From: Nitrososphaerota archaeon
GTDB taxonomy: Archaea; Thermoproteota; Nitrososphaeria; Nitrososphaerales; Nitrosopumilaceae
DNA: 43,064 nucleotides
Direction: 5' to 3'
Assembly (NCBI GenBank): GCA_016871975.1
Contig: VHBM01000003.1
Span: 1 to 43,064 of the forward strand
Part shown: in pieces, positions 42,649 through 43,064 of the stretch
Position numbering within the stretch: the stretch's first letter is position 1
Layout of the letters: each line of letters begins with the position of its first letter
Made by a program: the position numbers and the translations under genes
Notes under the pieces: generated by a model
Told to the model about the DNA's origin: nothing
What the model saw: the letters and a program-made list of their open reading frames with translations, nothing else
Database searches by the model: none

Positions 42649-43064
42649 ATGCGGCGATTTGAAACAGGAAAATGGGATCTTTCCTATCTTGCAAGGAGTC
42701 AAAACAGCCCTCAGTTTTCACAAAAAATTCAAGATGTTGAAAATAAAGTAAAGCAGTTTGAGAAAATAAAGCAAAATCTAAAGCCTAGCATGCAGCCAAA
42801 AAAGTTTCAAAACATCCTACATGATCTAGAAGAGATTTCAGAAAAAATCAGCATTGTTGCAGGCTATGCACATCTATCCTATGCTGCAAATACCCAATCA
42901 GATGAGGCCACATCACTTGTAACAAAGATGACAAAGCTTGCTGCAGATATTGAAAATCGTACGCTCTTTTTTGATCTGTGGTGGAAAAAAAAGATTGATG
43001 AAAAAAATGCATCAAGGCTCATAAAAGATTCAGGCCAGCTATCAAACTATCTAAGATACAAGCG
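42649..43064 (+). CDS. Oligoendopeptidase F-like M3 metallopeptidase, 5' part
   Basis: The first 138 codons of a gene cut by the window edge. The opening TGKWDLSYLA, the helical stretch ISIVAGYAHLSYAANTQSDE and RTLFFDLWWKK are typical of the N-terminal domain of PepF-type M3 peptidases, which cleave short peptides in the cytoplasm. The HExxH zinc motif lies beyond the window. ATG 42649. Confidence 0.8.
   Translation, partial: MRRFETGKWDLSYLARSQNSPQFSQKIQDVENKVKQFEKIKQNLKPSMQPKKFQNILHDLEEISEKISIVAGYAHLSYAANTQSDEATSLVTKMTKLAADIENRTLFFDLWWKKKIDEKNASRLIKDSGQLSNYLRYK

Noticed and set aside
1-43064. CRISPR arrays, insertion sequences, rRNA genes
   Set aside because: No regularly spaced repeats, transposase genes with terminal repeats, or rRNA-like segments were seen.

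Overview
The window is low-GC archaeal DNA from an ammonia-oxidising thaumarchaeon (Nitrososphaerota), most like the marine Nitrosopumilus/Nitrosarchaeum group. The lineage is inferred from the gene set: the Cdv cell-division ATPase CdvC with an ESCRT-III-like partner, an A-type ATP synthase subunit F, ribosomal protein L40e, an iron-type semialdehyde reductase of the kind used in the thaumarchaeal 3-hydroxypropionate/4-hydroxybutyrate cycle, TrmB regulation, an F420/LLM-type oxidoreductase, and a bacterial-type UvrABC set. Many genes start with TTG, GTG or leaderless ATG. Convergent genes often share overlapping stop codons.

Layout. 0-3.4 kb: a zinc alcohol dehydrogenase, a lone atpF, small unknown proteins, a SWIM zinc-finger protein and a metallophosphoesterase. 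3.4-10.1 kb, minus strand: two helical proteins (one ESCRT-III-like), cdvC, carA and carB. 10.3-16.6 kb: TrmB regulator, RidA, DHH phosphoesterase, citrate synthase, RNase H-like protein, glycerate 2-kinase and micro-ORFs. 16.7-19.9 kb: semialdehyde reductase, LLM oxidoreductase, FMN-binding split-barrel protein and small genes. 20-26.7 kb: uvrB-uvrA-uvrC. 26.7-31.4 kb: MBL-fold exonuclease and a purine/one-carbon group (purN, folD, 5-formyl-THF cyclo-ligase, purD). 31.5-37.5 kb: ileS, a conserved small protein, sucCD, rpl40e and an intron-containing tRNA-Val(CAC). 37.5-42.6 kb: an AT-rich metal-homeostasis island with a Zn-type ABC transporter, a NikR-like regulator, palindromic operators and tiny Cys/His-rich peptides. 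The window ends in the start of an M3-family oligopeptidase gene.

Main discovery. The carB frame is broken close to its N-terminus by exactly 20 nt carrying an in-frame stop. This segment and its flanks fold into a bulge-helix-bulge (BHB) motif: a 4-bp central helix with a 3-nt bulge on each strand and a 4-bp inner hairpin. Cutting at the standard BHB positions removes exactly those 20 nt and restores the conserved CarB sequence GEAGE-FDYSGSQ. It therefore looks like a BHB pre-mRNA mini-intron in a protein-coding gene. The same motif geometry predicts a 23-nt intron in the variable loop of the tRNA-Val in this window. The spliced carB also appears to start at CTG behind a strong Shine-Dalgarno sequence inside carA.

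Second theme. The metal island has a NikR-like repressor whose likely target, the promoter of an unknown 95-aa gene, carries TATGA-N16-TCATA, the half-sites and spacing of the classical NikR operator. The transporter has an expanded His/Glu-rich binding protein, and a metallothionein-like 33-aa peptide lies nearby. Together these suggest a compact, regulated metal-acquisition and buffering system.
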